Source: an uncultured Blastocatellia bacterium (GTDB lineage Bacteria > Acidobacteriota > Blastocatellia > Pyrinomonadales > Pyrinomonadaceae). From it: a DNA stretch of 64,000 nucleotides. Each line of letters opens with the position of its first letter. Positions within the stretch are counted from its first letter, which is position 1. The notes under the pieces are model-generated. The model searched no databases. It had not been told where the DNA came from and worked only from the letters and a program-made list of their open reading frames with translations. Positions 1 to 9,318 of the stretch are shown here, one piece after another. The stretch lies in contig CAMLLD010000019.1 of the NCBI GenBank assembly GCA_946480785.1, forward strand, positions 1 through 64,000. The letters are read 5' to 3'. A program made the translations under genes and the position numbers.

Positions 1-264
1 CGCCACGCGGGCGCGATCTTCTTCGGCGCGTACACGCCCGAAGCGGTCGGAGATTACCTAGCTGGTCCAAACCACGTTCTGCCGACCGGCCGCACCGCGC
101 GCTTCTCGTCGGCTCTCGGTGTTTACGACTTCGTGAAGCGCACCAGCACGCTCGGCTATTCGCCGGAAGCCTTCAATGCGGTCGCCGACAGCATCTCTGT
201 TCTAGCCCAGTGCGAAGGGCTGGCGGCGCACGCGCGTTCGGCCACGATTCGAAAAGTAAAATGA
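1..264 (+). CDS. hisD: Histidinol dehydrogenase, C-terminal fragment
   Basis: Only the last 87 codons are inside the window; the reading frame is open from base 1 to the TGA. HisD oxidises L-histidinol to L-histidine with two NAD+ in the final two steps of histidine synthesis. The visible part has the family signature [16 protein letters not shown] followed by GVYDFVKR. From family knowledge, the Asp of GDY just before it and the His of LAAH near the end match zinc ligands of HisD. The stop codon overlaps the hisC start (ATGA), which fits translational coupling in a his operon. The N-terminal domain and the catalytic Glu/His lie upstream of the window. Confidence 0.93.
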   Translation, partial: RHAGAIFFGAYTPEAVGDYLAGPNHVLPTGRTARFSSALGVYDFVKRTSTLGYSPEAFNAVADSISVLAQCEGLAAHARSATIRKVK

Positions 265-1331
265 CGGCTCCACTCGACATCATCAAGCCTGCCGTGCGTG
301 CGCTGCGCGCGTACACGCTCTCGCCGCACCGCGCGTCTGTAAAGATCAATCAGAACGAGAACCCGTGGGACGCGCCGAATGAGATTAAGGAAGAAGTGCT
401 GCGCCGCTTCGCCGCGCGCGCGTGGTCGCGCTATCCCGACTTCGTGCCTGTGAGTTTGCACGAACAGCTCGCGCAGTTTGCGCACTGGAAACCCGACGGC
501 ATCATCGCCGGCAACGGCTCGAATGAGCTCATCCAGGCGGTGTTGATGGTAGCGGTTGGTCCGGGTAAGCGCGTGCTGATCTCGGAGCCGACGTTTGCTT
601 TGTATAAGCAGGTGGCGACGGTGCTCGGCGGTGAAGTCGAGACCGTGTTGCTGACGCCGCAACTGACTTACGATACCGCCGCGCTGCTGGGCGCCATCGA
701 AGAGAAACAGCCCGACGTTACGATCATCTGTTCGCCAAACAATCCGACTGGCTGTGTTATTGAAACCGCGGACTTGCAGCGATTGCTGCGCGCGGCGCGA
801 GGACTCGTCGTGATCGACGAGGCGTATCACGAGTTTGCGCAGCAGTCGGTTGTGCCGTTGCTTGCGGAGCACGAGAACCTGATCGTGTTGCGAACGTTTT
901 CGAAGGCGATGGCGTTTGCGGCGTTGCGTGTTGGCTATCTGTTGGCCGCGCCCGAGCTGGTGCGCGAAATTCGTAAGGCGGTGTTGCCTTACAATCTCAA
1001 CGCGTTCTCGCAGCTTGCGGCGGAGATTGCTCTGGAAAAATATCCAACTCTGCTTGGCCCAACCGTGAACGCCATCATCGCCGAAAGAGAACGTCTCTAC
1101 ACGTTTATCTCACAGCTCGAAGGCTTGACGCCCGTCCCGTCGAAAGGGAACTTTATGGTGGTCCAAGCAGACAGGAATCCAAAGCGGATCTTTGACGAGT
1201 TGTTGCAACGAGACATCCTCGTGAGGGACGTGAGCGGGTATCCGATGTTGAGTGAGTATTTCCGGTTTAGTGTGGGCACACCGGAAGAGAACGATCGACT
1301 GTTGAGGGCACTCAATGAGATCAAAGGCTAA
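261..1331 (+). CDS. hisC: Histidinol-phosphate aminotransferase
   Basis: This PLP-dependent class I/II aminotransferase converts imidazole-acetol phosphate and glutamate to histidinol phosphate. The ATG at 261 was chosen because it overlaps the hisD stop; a longer start at 210 would run through the end of hisD. The 356-residue product has the usual HisC length. Visible motifs are NENPWDAP near the N terminus, SPNNPTG, the VIDEAYHEF strand (PLP-pyridine Asp and Tyr) and RTFSKAM, whose Lys (about residue 215) should form the Schiff base, followed by an Arg in ALRVGY. It ends inside the start of hisB. Confidence 0.96.
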   Translation: MTAPLDIIKPAVRALRAYTLSPHRASVKINQNENPWDAPNEIKEEVLRRFAARAWSRYPDFVPVSLHEQLAQFAHWKPDGIIAGNGSNELIQAVLMVAVGPGKRVLISEPTFALYKQVATVLGGEVETVLLTPQLTYDTAALLGAIEEKQPDVTIICSPNNPTGCVIETADLQRLLRAARGLVVIDEAYHEFAQQSVVPLLAEHENLIVLRTFSKAMAFAALRVGYLLAAPELVREIRKAVLPYNLNAFSQLAAEIALEKYPTLLGPTVNAIIAERERLYTFISQLEGLTPVPSKGNFMVVQADRNPKRIFDELLQRDILVRDVSGYPMLSEYFRFSVGTPEENDRLLRALNEIKG

Positions 1332-1923
1332 TCATAACGGTCGTCGAGGCGAGGTTCGCCGCAAAACGAAAGAGACCGACGTGCGCGTGAAGCTGAATCT
1401 CGACGGCAGCGGCAAGTCGCAGATCTCGATCGGGTTGCCGTTTCTCGAACACATGCTGGAGCTCTTCGCGAAGCACGGGCTGTTTGATCTTCAGGTGATG
1501 TGCGACGGAGACCTCGAGATCGACGATCATCACTCGGTGGAGGACATCGCGATTACGTTGGGCCAGGCGTTGGCCCAGGCGCTCGCCGATAAGGCTGGCA
1601 TCAATCGATACGGCGAAGCGATCGTGCCGATGGATGAAGCGCTGTGTCGCGCCGTGATCGATCTGTCGGGGCGTTTTTATCTCGTGTACGAAGTGCCGAC
1701 GAAGCGGCAGAAGATCGGTAATTTCTCGGTCGAGCTGGTTGAACATTTCTGGCGTTCGTTTGCGGAAACGGCGAAGTTCAACTTGCACATTGATTGTATT
1801 CGCGGCCGCAACACGCACCACATTTTGGAAGGGACGTTCAAGGCTTCCGCGCGCGCGTTGCGGCAGGCGGTGGAGCTGAACAGCCGCGTCACCGGCGTGC
1901 CGAGTACGAAAGGATCGCTGTGA
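1315..1923 (+). CDS. hisB: Imidazoleglycerol-phosphate dehydratase
   Basis: The enzyme dehydrates imidazole glycerol phosphate to imidazole acetol phosphate. The 202-residue monofunctional form shows the repeated metal-binding His motifs: DDHHSVED in the first half and GRNTHHILEGTFKASARAL in the second. TKETDVRVKLNLDG marks the N-terminal strand. The usual FFDHM segment reads FLEHM here, a mild variant that keeps the His. The start overlaps hisC by 17 bases and the stop overlaps the hisH GTG start, so the gene is embedded in the operon. There is no fused histidinol phosphatase; that activity probably comes from the HisN-like protein downstream. Confidence 0.96.
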   Translation: MRSKANHNGRRGEVRRKTKETDVRVKLNLDGSGKSQISIGLPFLEHMLELFAKHGLFDLQVMCDGDLEIDDHHSVEDIAITLGQALAQALADKAGINRYGEAIVPMDEALCRAVIDLSGRFYLVYEVPTKRQKIGNFSVELVEHFWRSFAETAKFNLHIDCIRGRNTHHILEGTFKASARALRQAVELNSRVTGVPSTKGSL

Positions 1924-2528
1924 CTTCGATCGCGATCATCGATTACGGTGTGGGGAATTTGCGCTCGGTCGAAAAGGCGTTTGCGGCTACCGGTTGCGAG
2001 GCCACCGTCAGTGGCAATGAGAAGGTTTTGCGTGGGGCGGAGCGGTTGGTGTTGCCTGGCGTGGGCGCGTTCGGCGCGTGTATGAAGGCGCTCAGTGAGC
2101 GAGGCTTCGATCAACTGGTGAGAGAAAGAGTTCGTGAAGGAACACTGCTGCTCGGGGTTTGTGTTGGCATGCAGTTGCTGTTTGAAACGTCGGATGAGTT
2201 CGGGGCGACGCCGGGGCTTGGTTTGTTACGTGGTCGAGTGAGGCGGTTTACTGACGAGTTGGTTGTGCCGCACGTTGGTTGGAACCGCGTTAGGCAGGTT
2301 TGCAATCATTCCTTGTTCGGCCAGGTTGCGGATCAATCCCATTTCTACTTTGTGCACTCGTACTACTGCGAACCGCTCGATGAATCTGTGATCGCAGGCG
2401 AGACGGAGTACGGCGTCAACTACGCTTCGGTCGTTGCGCGGGACAATATTTACGGCGTGCAGTTTCATCCGGAAAAGAGCCAGAACGCCGGCTTGCAGTT
2501 GCTGAAAAACTTCGCGCGCCTCAACTGA
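1920..2528 (+). CDS. hisH: Imidazole glycerol phosphate synthase, glutaminase subunit
   Basis: HisH hydrolyses glutamine and channels ammonia to HisF. The GTG at 1920 overlaps the hisB stop (GTGA) and puts the protein start right at the conserved strand [13 protein letters not shown], so the longer open frame from 1794 is not used. The class I amidotransferase triad is visible: the nucleophile Cys in [12 protein letters not shown] and the His and Glu in GVQFHPEKS near the C terminus. The length of 202 residues is typical. It sits directly upstream of its partner hisF, as in most his operons. Confidence 0.96.
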   Translation: MTSIAIIDYGVGNLRSVEKAFAATGCEATVSGNEKVLRGAERLVLPGVGAFGACMKALSERGFDQLVRERVREGTLLLGVCVGMQLLFETSDEFGATPGLGLLRGRVRRFTDELVVPHVGWNRVRQVCNHSLFGQVADQSHFYFVHSYYCEPLDESVIAGETEYGVNYASVVARDNIYGVQFHPEKSQNAGLQLLKNFARLN

Positions 2529-2532
2529 CACG

Positions 2533-3300
2533 ATGCTGGCCAAACGGATCATTCCCTGTCTCGACGTCGACAACGGCCGCGTGGTGAAGGGAATTCGTTT
2601 TGTCTCGCTCGTCGACGCCGGCGATCCGGTCGAGCAGGGAAAGCGTTACGATGCGGAAGGCGCTGATGAACTGACGTTCCTCGACATCACGGCCTCGTCC
2701 GACAAGCGCGACATCGTCGCCGAGCTCGTGCGCCGCGTCGCTGACGAGGTTTTCATTCCGTTCACGGTGGGCGGCGGCTTGCGCACGGTCGAAGACATTC
2801 GCGCGATCCTGCGCGCGGGTGCAGACAAGATCACGCTGAACACGGCGGCGCTCGAACAGCCGCAGTTGATAAGCGAATGCGCGGAAACGTTTGGCAGCCA
2901 GTGCGTCGTGGTCGCGATCGATGCGCGCAGGCGCAGTGCTGACGATCCTGATAGAGGTTGGGAAGTGTACACTCACGGCGGTCGCCGCAATGTTGGTATC
3001 GACGCGCTCGAGTGGGCGTCGCGCGCGCAGCGACTCGGCGCGGGTGAGATCTTGTTGACGAGCATGGATCGCGACGGCACGCGCAGCGGTTACGACATCG
3101 AGCTCACGCGCGCCGTATCGAGCGCGGTTCGCATTCCCGTGATCGCGTCGGGTGGAGCGGGCACGATGGAACATTTTTACGAGGCGCTCACCGATGGCGG
3201 TGCGAGCGCGGTGCTGGCGGCGTCGTTGTTTCACTTCGGTGAGCTTTCGATTGCTGACGTGAAAGATTATTTGCGAGGTCGCGGAGTTGTAGTCAGGTGA
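2533..3300 (+). CDS. hisF: Imidazole glycerol phosphate synthase, cyclase subunit
   Basis: HisF is the TIM-barrel cyclase that uses ammonia from HisH to form imidazole glycerol phosphate and AICAR. The 255-residue protein begins [20 protein letters not shown], with the catalytic Asp of CLDV. It has phosphate-binding loops FTVGGGLRT and [13 protein letters not shown] and the second catalytic Asp in [10 protein letters not shown]. It starts 4 bases after hisH and its stop overlaps the hisIE GTG start. Confidence 0.97.
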   Translation: MLAKRIIPCLDVDNGRVVKGIRFVSLVDAGDPVEQGKRYDAEGADELTFLDITASSDKRDIVAELVRRVADEVFIPFTVGGGLRTVEDIRAILRAGADKITLNTAALEQPQLISECAETFGSQCVVVAIDARRRSADDPDRGWEVYTHGGRRNVGIDALEWASRAQRLGAGEILLTSMDRDGTRSGYDIELTRAVSSAVRIPVIASGGAGTMEHFYEALTDGGASAVLAASLFHFGELSIADVKDYLRGRGVVVR

Positions 3301-3938
3301 GCATAGATCCGAAAACGATTAAGTTTGACGAACACGGACTCGCGCCTGCGATCGTGCAGGACGCGCACACGCGCGAGGTGTTGATGCTCGCTTACATGAA
3401 TGAAGAGAGCCTCGCGCGCACGCTCGAAACCGGGCAAACGTGGTTCTGGTCCCGCTCGCGCAACGAGCTCTGGCACAAAGGCGCGACTTCGGGGAACACG
3501 CAGGACGTCGTTACACTTACCACGGATTGCGACAACGATGCGATCGTCGTGCTCGTCGAGCCTGCTGGTCCGGCGTGTCACACGGGCGCGCGCTCGTGTT
3601 TTGATCTGCAAGTACCCGAGCAGGTGCCCGGGGGCTTGCTGCACGAGTTGTACGCAATAATCGAGAGCCGCAAAGAAGAGCGGCCCGCAGGTTCGTACAC
3701 CACCTATCTCTTCGACAAAGGTCTCGATAAGATACTGAAGAAGTTTGGCGAGGAAGCGGCCGAGACGATCATCGCGGCGAAGAACGAGGACCAGCAACAA
3801 CTCGTTGCGGAAACAGCGGACCTGCTTTATCACTTGCTCGTGTTGCTCGTAGAACGCGACGTAAACCTCGACGCGGTGCGCGACGAGTTGGCCCAACGCC
3901 GTAAGCCCGACACCGGAGGCGCTCGTGCTCCCGAGTGA
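3297..3938 (+). CDS. hisI: Bifunctional phosphoribosyl-AMP cyclohydrolase / phosphoribosyl-ATP pyrophosphatase
   Basis: This is a HisIE fusion for steps 2 and 3 of histidine synthesis. The N-terminal HisI half (about residues 1-110) carries the zinc and magnesium region: TTDCDNDA and then [12 protein letters not shown]. The C-terminal HisE half (about 115-213) has the all-alpha MazG-like motif [16 protein letters not shown] followed by [13 protein letters not shown]. The start is GTG, overlapping the hisF stop (GTGA). The end overlaps the next gene by 14 bases. The length of 213 residues is normal for the fused enzyme. Confidence 0.95.
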   Translation: MSIDPKTIKFDEHGLAPAIVQDAHTREVLMLAYMNEESLARTLETGQTWFWSRSRNELWHKGATSGNTQDVVTLTTDCDNDAIVVLVEPAGPACHTGARSCFDLQVPEQVPGGLLHELYAIIESRKEERPAGSYTTYLFDKGLDKILKKFGEEAAETIIAAKNEDQQQLVAETADLLYHLLVLLVERDVNLDAVRDELAQRRKPDTGGARAPE

Positions 3939-4728
3939 AAACGAACTCAGCGAACTGCTCCAATTCGCCGTCACGCTGGCGCGTGGCGCGGGGGACATAT
4001 CGCTGCGCTACTTTCGCAAACAACCGGAGACGAGCCGAAAAGCCGACGGCAGCTACGTCACCATCGCTGACCGCGAAGCCGAAGACTACCTGCGCCGACA
4101 AATCGCGGAACGTTTTCCAGACGACGGTGTCTTAGGCGAAGAACACGGCGAGCACACGGGACGCTCTGGCCGCCGCTGGATCGTCGATCCGATAGACGGC
4201 ACGTTTGCCTTCGTCCACGGCGTTCCGCTTTACGGCGTGTTGGTAGCTCTCGAAATCGACAATCAACCGACGATCGGTGTGGTGCACATGCCGGCGTTGA
4301 ACGAGACTGTTGCTGCCGCAACCGGCGCGGGCTGTTTCTTCAACGGCGAGCCCGCGCAGGTATCCAACACGCGCTCGCTCGCGGACGCGTTGTTATTATG
4401 CACGAACTTCCACGAATGCGCGCGCCGCGGATTCAAAAACGCCGCCGAGCTGCTGCAACAACGCGCGCGTTCGTGCCGCACGTGGGGCGATTGTTACGGC
4501 TACGTGCTCGTTGCCACCGGACGCGCCGACGTGATGCTCGATCCGGTGATGAACCTGTGGGACTGCGCGCCGCTGCTGCCGATCCTCGAAGAAGCCGGCG
4601 GCACGTTTACCGATTGGAACGGCGTCGGCACGATCGACGGCGGCAACGCGATCGCCACGAACGGACTCTTGTTCGATGAAGTCATGGCCTTGGTGAGAGA
4701 CAAAGATGCAGGTGATCCCGGCGATTGA
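3925..4728 (+). CDS. hisN: Inositol-monophosphatase-family phosphatase, probable histidinol-phosphatase (HisN type)
   Basis: The protein belongs to the lithium-sensitive Mg2+-dependent phosphatase fold. GEEHG supplies a metal-binding Glu, [12 protein letters not shown] the central DPIDGT motif, and [18 protein letters not shown] the C-terminal WD motif with the last metal Asp. The start is a GTG inside the end of hisIE, and the gene itself overlaps hisA, so it is co-translated with his genes. The operon's hisB lacks a phosphatase domain, so I infer that this enzyme dephosphorylates histidinol phosphate. Sequence alone cannot exclude inositol phosphate or another sugar phosphate as substrate. 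Confidence 0.85.
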   Translation: MLPSENELSELLQFAVTLARGAGDISLRYFRKQPETSRKADGSYVTIADREAEDYLRRQIAERFPDDGVLGEEHGEHTGRSGRRWIVDPIDGTFAFVHGVPLYGVLVALEIDNQPTIGVVHMPALNETVAAATGAGCFFNGEPAQVSNTRSLADALLLCTNFHECARRGFKNAAELLQQRARSCRTWGDCYGYVLVATGRADVMLDPVMNLWDCAPLLPILEEAGGTFTDWNGVGTIDGGNAIATNGLLFDEVMALVRDKDAGDPGD

Positions 4729-5431
4729 TCTGAAGAACGGAAACTGCGTGCGTTTGACGCAGGGACGTAAGTCGGACGTGACGGTCTACGACGAGAATCC
4801 CGTCGCCGTCGCGCAGAGTTTCGCAAACGCGGGCGCGCGCATGATTCACGTCGTCGATCTCGACGGCGCGTTTCAGGGTGGCGAGTCGCGCAATCGCGAG
4901 GTGTTGGCGAAGATCGTCGAAGCCGTCGACGTGCCGATCGAATTCGGCGGTGGTATTCGTTCGCGTGAGGAAGTGCAGCACTTGTGCGACCTCGGTGTTG
5001 CGCGCGTGGTGCTGGGAACTGTCGCCGCCGAGTCGCCCGCGCACTTGCGCGAATTTGTGAACCGCTTTTCGTCGCAGATCTGTGTAGGTATCGACGCGCG
5101 CGACGGTCACGTGATGACGCGCGGTTGGGAAACAGCGACGCACGTGACAGCGACTGAATTCGCGCGCGTGGTGGCGAGTTGCGGCGTCGAGCGGATCGTC
5201 TACACCGATATCGCGCGCGACGGCATGTTGACTGGACCAAACGTCGAACAGACGCTCGCGGTGGTGCGTGCGGCCAACGTTCACGTCACCGCGTCAGGTG
5301 GTGTGTCGAGTCTCGACGATATCAAACGGCTGCGCGAGGTGGGCGAACCGCTGCTCGACAGTGTTATTGTTGGCAAAGCCCTGTACGAAGGAAAATTCAA
5401 ACTCGAAGAAGCGTTGCGAATCGCTGAGTAA
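4706..5431 (+). CDS. hisA: Phosphoribosylformimino-AICAR phosphate isomerase
   Basis: HisA is the TIM-barrel isomerase that opens the ribose of ProFAR to PRFAR, the substrate of HisHF. The 241-residue protein starts [17 protein letters not shown] (catalytic Asp in AIDL). It has IEFGGGIRS, the second Asp in VYTDIARDGMLTGPN, and TASGGVSS for phosphate binding. It is a paralogue of hisF upstream. It overlaps the phosphatase gene by 23 bases and is followed 2 bases later by an SDR gene. The position of hisA after hisIE, rather than before hisF, differs from the enterobacterial order. Confidence 0.96.
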   Translation: MQVIPAIDLKNGNCVRLTQGRKSDVTVYDENPVAVAQSFANAGARMIHVVDLDGAFQGGESRNREVLAKIVEAVDVPIEFGGGIRSREEVQHLCDLGVARVVLGTVAAESPAHLREFVNRFSSQICVGIDARDGHVMTRGWETATHVTATEFARVVASCGVERIVYTDIARDGMLTGPNVEQTLAVVRAANVHVTASGGVSSLDDIKRLREVGEPLLDSVIVGKALYEGKFKLEEALRIAE

Positions 5432-5433
5432 AC

Positions 5434-6219
5434 ATGAGTGAAAAGATTTTTGCTGACGGAGTGTTGCAGGGGCGCGTCGCGTTTGTGACGGGTGGTGGCA
5501 CGGGGATCACAGGCGGCGTGGCGCGTGCGTTTGCGGAAGCGGGTGCGCGCGTCGCGCTCGTGAGTCGCAAGCTCGAGCATCTCGAACCCGCCGCGCAATA
5601 CATCAACGAGAACGGCGGTGAAGCGATTGCTGTTGTGGCTGATGTGCGTGACGCTGCGCAGGTGGAGAGTGCGATCGCGAAAACGGTCGAACAGTTTGGC
5701 CGGATCGATATCGTGGTGAATGGCGCAGCGGGGAATTTTCTTTGTGCGGCGGAGGAGTTGTCGCCGAACGGATTCGGCACTGTGGTCGATATCGATTTGA
5801 AGGGGACGTTCAACGTGTGTCGCGCGGCGTTTGCGCAACTGAAGGAGCATCGCGGGCAGATACTGAACATCAGCGCGACGTTGCATTATCTCGGCACGCC
5901 GATGCAACTTCACGTTTCGGCGGCGAAGGCGGGGGTGGATGCGTTGACGCGGAACCTGGCGGTTGAGTGGGGGCGTCACGGGATTCGCGTGAATGCGATC
6001 GCGCCCGGGCCGATTGAAGATACGGAAGGGATGAAGCGGCTGGTGCCCGAGCCGGTGAAGGAACGTCTGAAGAAGAACATTCCGCTTGGGCGTTTCGGGC
6101 GCATTGCGGATATCGAAAAGGCGGCAGTGTTTATTTGTTCGGACGCGGGGAGTTTTATTAATGGCGTCGTGCTTGTTGTGGACGGCGGCCACTGGTTATC
6201 GTCGAACCGCCCGCTGTGA
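5434..6219 (+). CDS. Short-chain dehydrogenase/reductase, 2,4-dienoyl-CoA-reductase-like
   Basis: This is a 261-residue Rossmann SDR. TGGGTGITGG is the dinucleotide loop, followed by VNGAAGNFLCAAEELS, VEWGRHGIRVNAIAPGPI and VLVVDGGHWL near the C terminus. The AAGNFLC, TLHYLG and APGPIEDTEGM stretches resemble peroxisomal-type 2,4-dienoyl-CoA reductases. As in that group the classical YxxxK is absent: the segment reads HVSAAK, with the Lys kept and His in place of Tyr. The likely reaction is NADPH-dependent reduction of a dienoyl-CoA in unsaturated fatty acid oxidation. It is the last gene of the his transcription unit, only 2 bases after hisA, although no link to histidine synthesis is obvious. 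Confidence 0.85.
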   Translation: MSEKIFADGVLQGRVAFVTGGGTGITGGVARAFAEAGARVALVSRKLEHLEPAAQYINENGGEAIAVVADVRDAAQVESAIAKTVEQFGRIDIVVNGAAGNFLCAAEELSPNGFGTVVDIDLKGTFNVCRAAFAQLKEHRGQILNISATLHYLGTPMQLHVSAAKAGVDALTRNLAVEWGRHGIRVNAIAPGPIEDTEGMKRLVPEPVKERLKKNIPLGRFGRIADIEKAAVFICSDAGSFINGVVLVVDGGHWLSSNRPL

Positions 6220-6230
6220 ACGTGTGCTAG

Positions 6231-6330
6231 TCGAGAGCGCCGAAGGCGCGGTCAGAAGGTAGCCAGGGGCGCGCGAAGCGCAAGCCCCTGGATCAATTGA
6301 AAGAACCGAACGAGCCCCGAAGGGGCGACA
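6231..6330. repeat. Cluster of three REP-like palindromes between the his and trp operons
   Basis: Three GC-rich inverted repeats with GAA-containing loops lie in the 129-base gap. The first is GCGCC-GAA-GGCGC at 6237-6249. The second has CCAGGGGC and GCCCCTGG arms around a GCGCGAAGCGCAA centre at 6263-6291. The third is GCCCC-GAA-GGGGC at 6314-6326. None is followed by a T tract, so they do not look like intrinsic terminators, although as RNA hairpins they could affect mRNA ends. They resemble the dispersed intergenic palindromes of large soil-bacterium genomes; whether copies occur elsewhere in this genome cannot be seen here. Confidence 0.6.
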
Positions 6331-6348
6331 GACACTCTCAAACTCAAA

Positions 6349-7860
6349 ATGCTCGATCTACAACCCTCATCTTTCGAAGCCTTCGAACGTGAAGCACGCC
6401 AGGGAAACGTGGTCCCGGTGGTGCGAAGCGTCCTCGGCGATCTGCACACACCCGTCGGCGCCTTCATGCGTATCGCCGGAAACTCGCGCTACGCATTCCT
6501 GCTCGAGTCGGTCGAAGGCGGCGAGCGTATCGCGCGCTATTCATTCCTCGGCGCCGAACCCGAGTTCGTCGTCCGCGGCAAAGGCTTCCAAACGTATGTC
6601 GAACGCAACGGCGAAATAGAAACGTTTCCGATCTTCGCCACCGAGTGGGTCCGCGACTACTTTCGCCAACGCAAACTCGCGCGCCGTCCGGGTCTCGTCC
6701 CGTTCGCCGGCGGCGCTGTCGGTTACGTCGGTTACGACGCAGCGCAATGGTTTGAACCCGCGCTCCGCAGCGACGAAACGCAACCGCTCGATGGTCCAAC
6801 CGATGCGCTGTGGATGTTCTACCGCACGGTGATCGCTTTCGATCGCGTCAAACAACGGCTCGAGATCGTTTCGATCGTGCTGACCGAAGAGGCGCAAGGC
6901 AGCCATCAACGTTTGCAACAACTCTACGACGACGCCGTCGCGCGCACACTCGCTATCGAGAAAATGATCTTCGAAGGCGACGCGCCGCCGACGCGGCCGC
7001 CGATCCGCAGCGACGTTTCGAAGAGCATCTCGTTGCAGTCGAATTGGCCGCGGCTCGAATTTGAAGAAGGTGTGCGCCGCGTGAAGGAGTACATCGCTGC
7101 GGGCGATTGTTATCAGGTCGTGCTGTCGCAGCGCTTCTCGGCGCAGTTCAACGGCGAGGCGTTGCAGATCTATCGCGCGCTGCGCGCCATCAATCCGTCG
7201 CCGTACATGTTCTTCCTGCGCGCGGGCGAAGAGACCGTGATCGGCGCCTCGCCCGAGATGCTGGTGCGTTGTCACGGACAACGTCTCGACTACCGTCCGA
7301 TTGCGGGCACGCGCAAACGCGGCGCGACCGAGACCGAAGACTGGATGTTGAGCGAGGATTTGAAGACGGACGAGAAAGAAGTCGCGGAACACATGATGCT
7401 CGTCGATCTCGGTCGCAACGATCTCGGGCGCGTTTCGGATTACGGTTCGGTGAAGGTCGAGAACTTGATGACCGTCGAGAAGTATTCGCACGTGCAGCAT
7501 CTTGAAACGACGTTGCGCTCGCGGCTTCGTGATGGGTTGGATCGCTTCGACGCGCTCGCGTCGTGTTTTCCGGCCGGGACCGTGACCGGCGCGCCGAAGA
7601 TTCGTGCGATGGAGATCATTCGCGAGCTCGAACCCGACCGTCGCGGCATCTACGCCGGCTCAGTTTTATACCTCGACTATGCGGACAATCTGGACTCGTG
7701 CATCGCGATTCGCACGATAGTGCTGCGCGACGGACAGGCGTCGGTACAAGCAGGCGCGGGTGTCGTCGCCGACTCGATCCCCGAACACGAATACGCGGAA
7801 ACAGTGAACAAAGCACGCGCGTTATTCCGCGCGATCGAAATGGCGGAAAGAGGGTTGTAA
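6349..7860 (+). CDS. trpE: Anthranilate synthase component I
   Basis: TrpE converts chorismate and ammonia to anthranilate, with ammonia supplied by TrpG. The 503-residue protein has the N-terminal domain with the LLESVEGGERIARYSF segment, whose LLES motif is the tryptophan feedback site in characterised enzymes. The chorismate-binding domain follows: IAAGDCYQVVLSQRF, NPSPYMFFL, RPIAGTRKRGAT, DEKEVAEHMMLVDLGRNDLGRV, and FPAGTVTGAPKIRAMEII. It is the first trp gene, separated from trpG by two unrelated genes. No leader peptide or attenuator was recognised upstream. Confidence 0.96.
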   Translation: MLDLQPSSFEAFEREARQGNVVPVVRSVLGDLHTPVGAFMRIAGNSRYAFLLESVEGGERIARYSFLGAEPEFVVRGKGFQTYVERNGEIETFPIFATEWVRDYFRQRKLARRPGLVPFAGGAVGYVGYDAAQWFEPALRSDETQPLDGPTDALWMFYRTVIAFDRVKQRLEIVSIVLTEEAQGSHQRLQQLYDDAVARTLAIEKMIFEGDAPPTRPPIRSDVSKSISLQSNWPRLEFEEGVRRVKEYIAAGDCYQVVLSQRFSAQFNGEALQIYRALRAINPSPYMFFLRAGEETVIGASPEMLVRCHGQRLDYRPIAGTRKRGATETEDWMLSEDLKTDEKEVAEHMMLVDLGRNDLGRVSDYGSVKVENLMTVEKYSHVQHLETTLRSRLRDGLDRFDALASCFPAGTVTGAPKIRAMEIIRELEPDRRGIYAGSVLYLDYADNLDSCIAIRTIVLRDGQASVQAGAGVVADSIPEHEYAETVNKARALFRAIEMAERGL

Positions 7861-7885
7861 GCACACGAGTGAGGGCTGTGAGTAG

Positions 7886-8515
7886 ATGACTTACGTTCTA
7901 CAACTTCTTATTGGTTTTTCTTTTATCGGCTTTTTATTTGTGGCCCAAGAGCCGCCGAAAAAAGTCAACTCGCGCATCACAGCGGAAGCTGCCGCCGATC
8001 CATTCGACAGCGCTTCAGTCGAAACAATGTCCGCGCAATGCGTAACGCTCGAAACAGAACTCGGCCCGATCGAGATTGCTATGTTGCCGCAAAACGCGCC
8101 TGAAGCTGTACGCAACTTCCTCAACCTCTCAGCCACCGGCGCATTCGACACCACGACGTTCAGCCGCGTACTGAAAGGCTTCGTGATCCAGGGCGGCAAC
8201 CTGCAAACGAGCGAGAAGTGGAACGCGGATCTCGCCCGACGAATGACGCACAAATTGCCCGACGAACCAGGCCTCGTCAAACACGTCCGCGGCATCGTAT
8301 CGATGGCCCGCACCGACGAACCCAACAGCGCCACCACGCATTTCTTCATTCTCGTCGGGCCGGCGCCGCACCTCGACAGCAAGTTCGCCGCGTTTGGCCA
8401 GGTGACGAAAGGAATGGAAGTGGTCGACGCGATCAACCAGGCGCCCGGCGAAGGCGAAAAGCCAAACAAGCCGGTGAAGATCAATCGAGCAGTAGTCGCG
8501 CCATGCAAAAAATAG
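7886..8515 (+). CDS. Cyclophilin-type peptidyl-prolyl isomerase, exported or membrane-anchored
   Basis: The first ~20 residues (TYVLQLLIGFSFIGFLFV) form a hydrophobic signal or anchor, so the protein probably acts in the periplasm as a foldase. From about residue 50 a cyclophilin domain follows: VTLETELGPIEI, APEAVRNFLNL, FSRVLKGFVIQGGN, GIVSMART, THFFILVG, and FAAFGQVTKGMEVVDAI. These are the core residues of small bacterial cyclophilins. It lies 25 bases after trpE and overlaps the ankyrin gene by 13 bases, so it is co-transcribed in the trp operon without an evident biochemical connection. Confidence 0.88.
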   Translation: MTYVLQLLIGFSFIGFLFVAQEPPKKVNSRITAEAAADPFDSASVETMSAQCVTLETELGPIEIAMLPQNAPEAVRNFLNLSATGAFDTTTFSRVLKGFVIQGGNLQTSEKWNADLARRMTHKLPDEPGLVKHVRGIVSMARTDEPNSATTHFFILVGPAPHLDSKFAAFGQVTKGMEVVDAINQAPGEGEKPNKPVKINRAVVAPCKK

Positions 8516-9318
8516 TTCTGTTTTGCATCATCATCATCATCATCACTAGCTTGCTGCTCTGCGGCGGCTGCGCGACGCTTCCCGGTTCGCGCGAGGCCGC
8601 GCCTGAGTCAGCGCAGCGCTTACTGAAACTGCGCGGCTACAATTTCGACGAGAAGAATTTCTTTGCCGCCGGACAGGCGCGCGACATCATGGCGCTCAAT
8701 GCGTTTCTCGACGCGGGCATTAATCCGAATGCGCAGGACGCCGACGGTCGCACCGTTTTGATCGCCGCCGCGGCGCACGGCGATCTCGACGTGGTCCATA
8801 CGCTGCTCTTGCGCGGTGTGGATCTCAACGTCAAAGACAGACGTGGCTACACGGCGCTCAGTCATGCGACCGAGGCGATGTATGAAGACGTGGTGGACGC
8901 GCTATTGAGTTATCCCGATCTCGATCCCAACGCGCGCGGGCTGAACTCGAGACCAGCACTGCTCGCTTACGTCTGGCGCGACAATCCTGAGCGCGTTGAC
9001 AAACTGCTGGCCCATGGCGCGGACGTGAACGCAGCGGACGCGGACGGCGACACCGCGCTGCACGGCGCGGCCCAAACCGGCAACACGGAAATCATGAAAC
9101 GCCTGCTCGATAAAGGCGCGGACCCGAACGCGAAGAACAAAGAAGGCGGCACGCCGTTGATGTGGGCCGCGGTTTACGGCCACCAGGATGCGGCGCAACT
9201 GTTGTTGAGTCGCGGCGCCGATGCTTCGTTGAAAGACAACGACGGTGTCACCGCCGCCGAATGGGCCGCGCGCAACAAGCGCGAAAACGTCGTCCTGCTT
9301 TTGCGAGGTAAGCGCTGA
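8503..9318 (+). CDS. Ankyrin-repeat lipoprotein
   Basis: The ATG at 8503 was chosen over longer open frames because it yields a signal peptide ([21 protein letters not shown]) ending in a lipobox-like GGC. The mature protein should be a lipoprotein at the cell envelope. From about residue 60 there are five or six ankyrin repeats, with repeated units such as [46 protein letters not shown] and [26 protein letters not shown]. Ankyrin stacks bind proteins; the partner is unknown. The stop shares a base with the trpG start (TGATG), so translation is coupled to trpG. Confidence 0.85.
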   Translation: MQKIVLFCIIIIIITSLLLCGGCATLPGSREAAPESAQRLLKLRGYNFDEKNFFAAGQARDIMALNAFLDAGINPNAQDADGRTVLIAAAAHGDLDVVHTLLLRGVDLNVKDRRGYTALSHATEAMYEDVVDALLSYPDLDPNARGLNSRPALLAYVWRDNPERVDKLLAHGADVNAADADGDTALHGAAQTGNTEIMKRLLDKGADPNAKNKEGGTPLMWAAVYGHQDAAQLLLSRGADASLKDNDGVTAAEWAARNKRENVVLLLRGKR

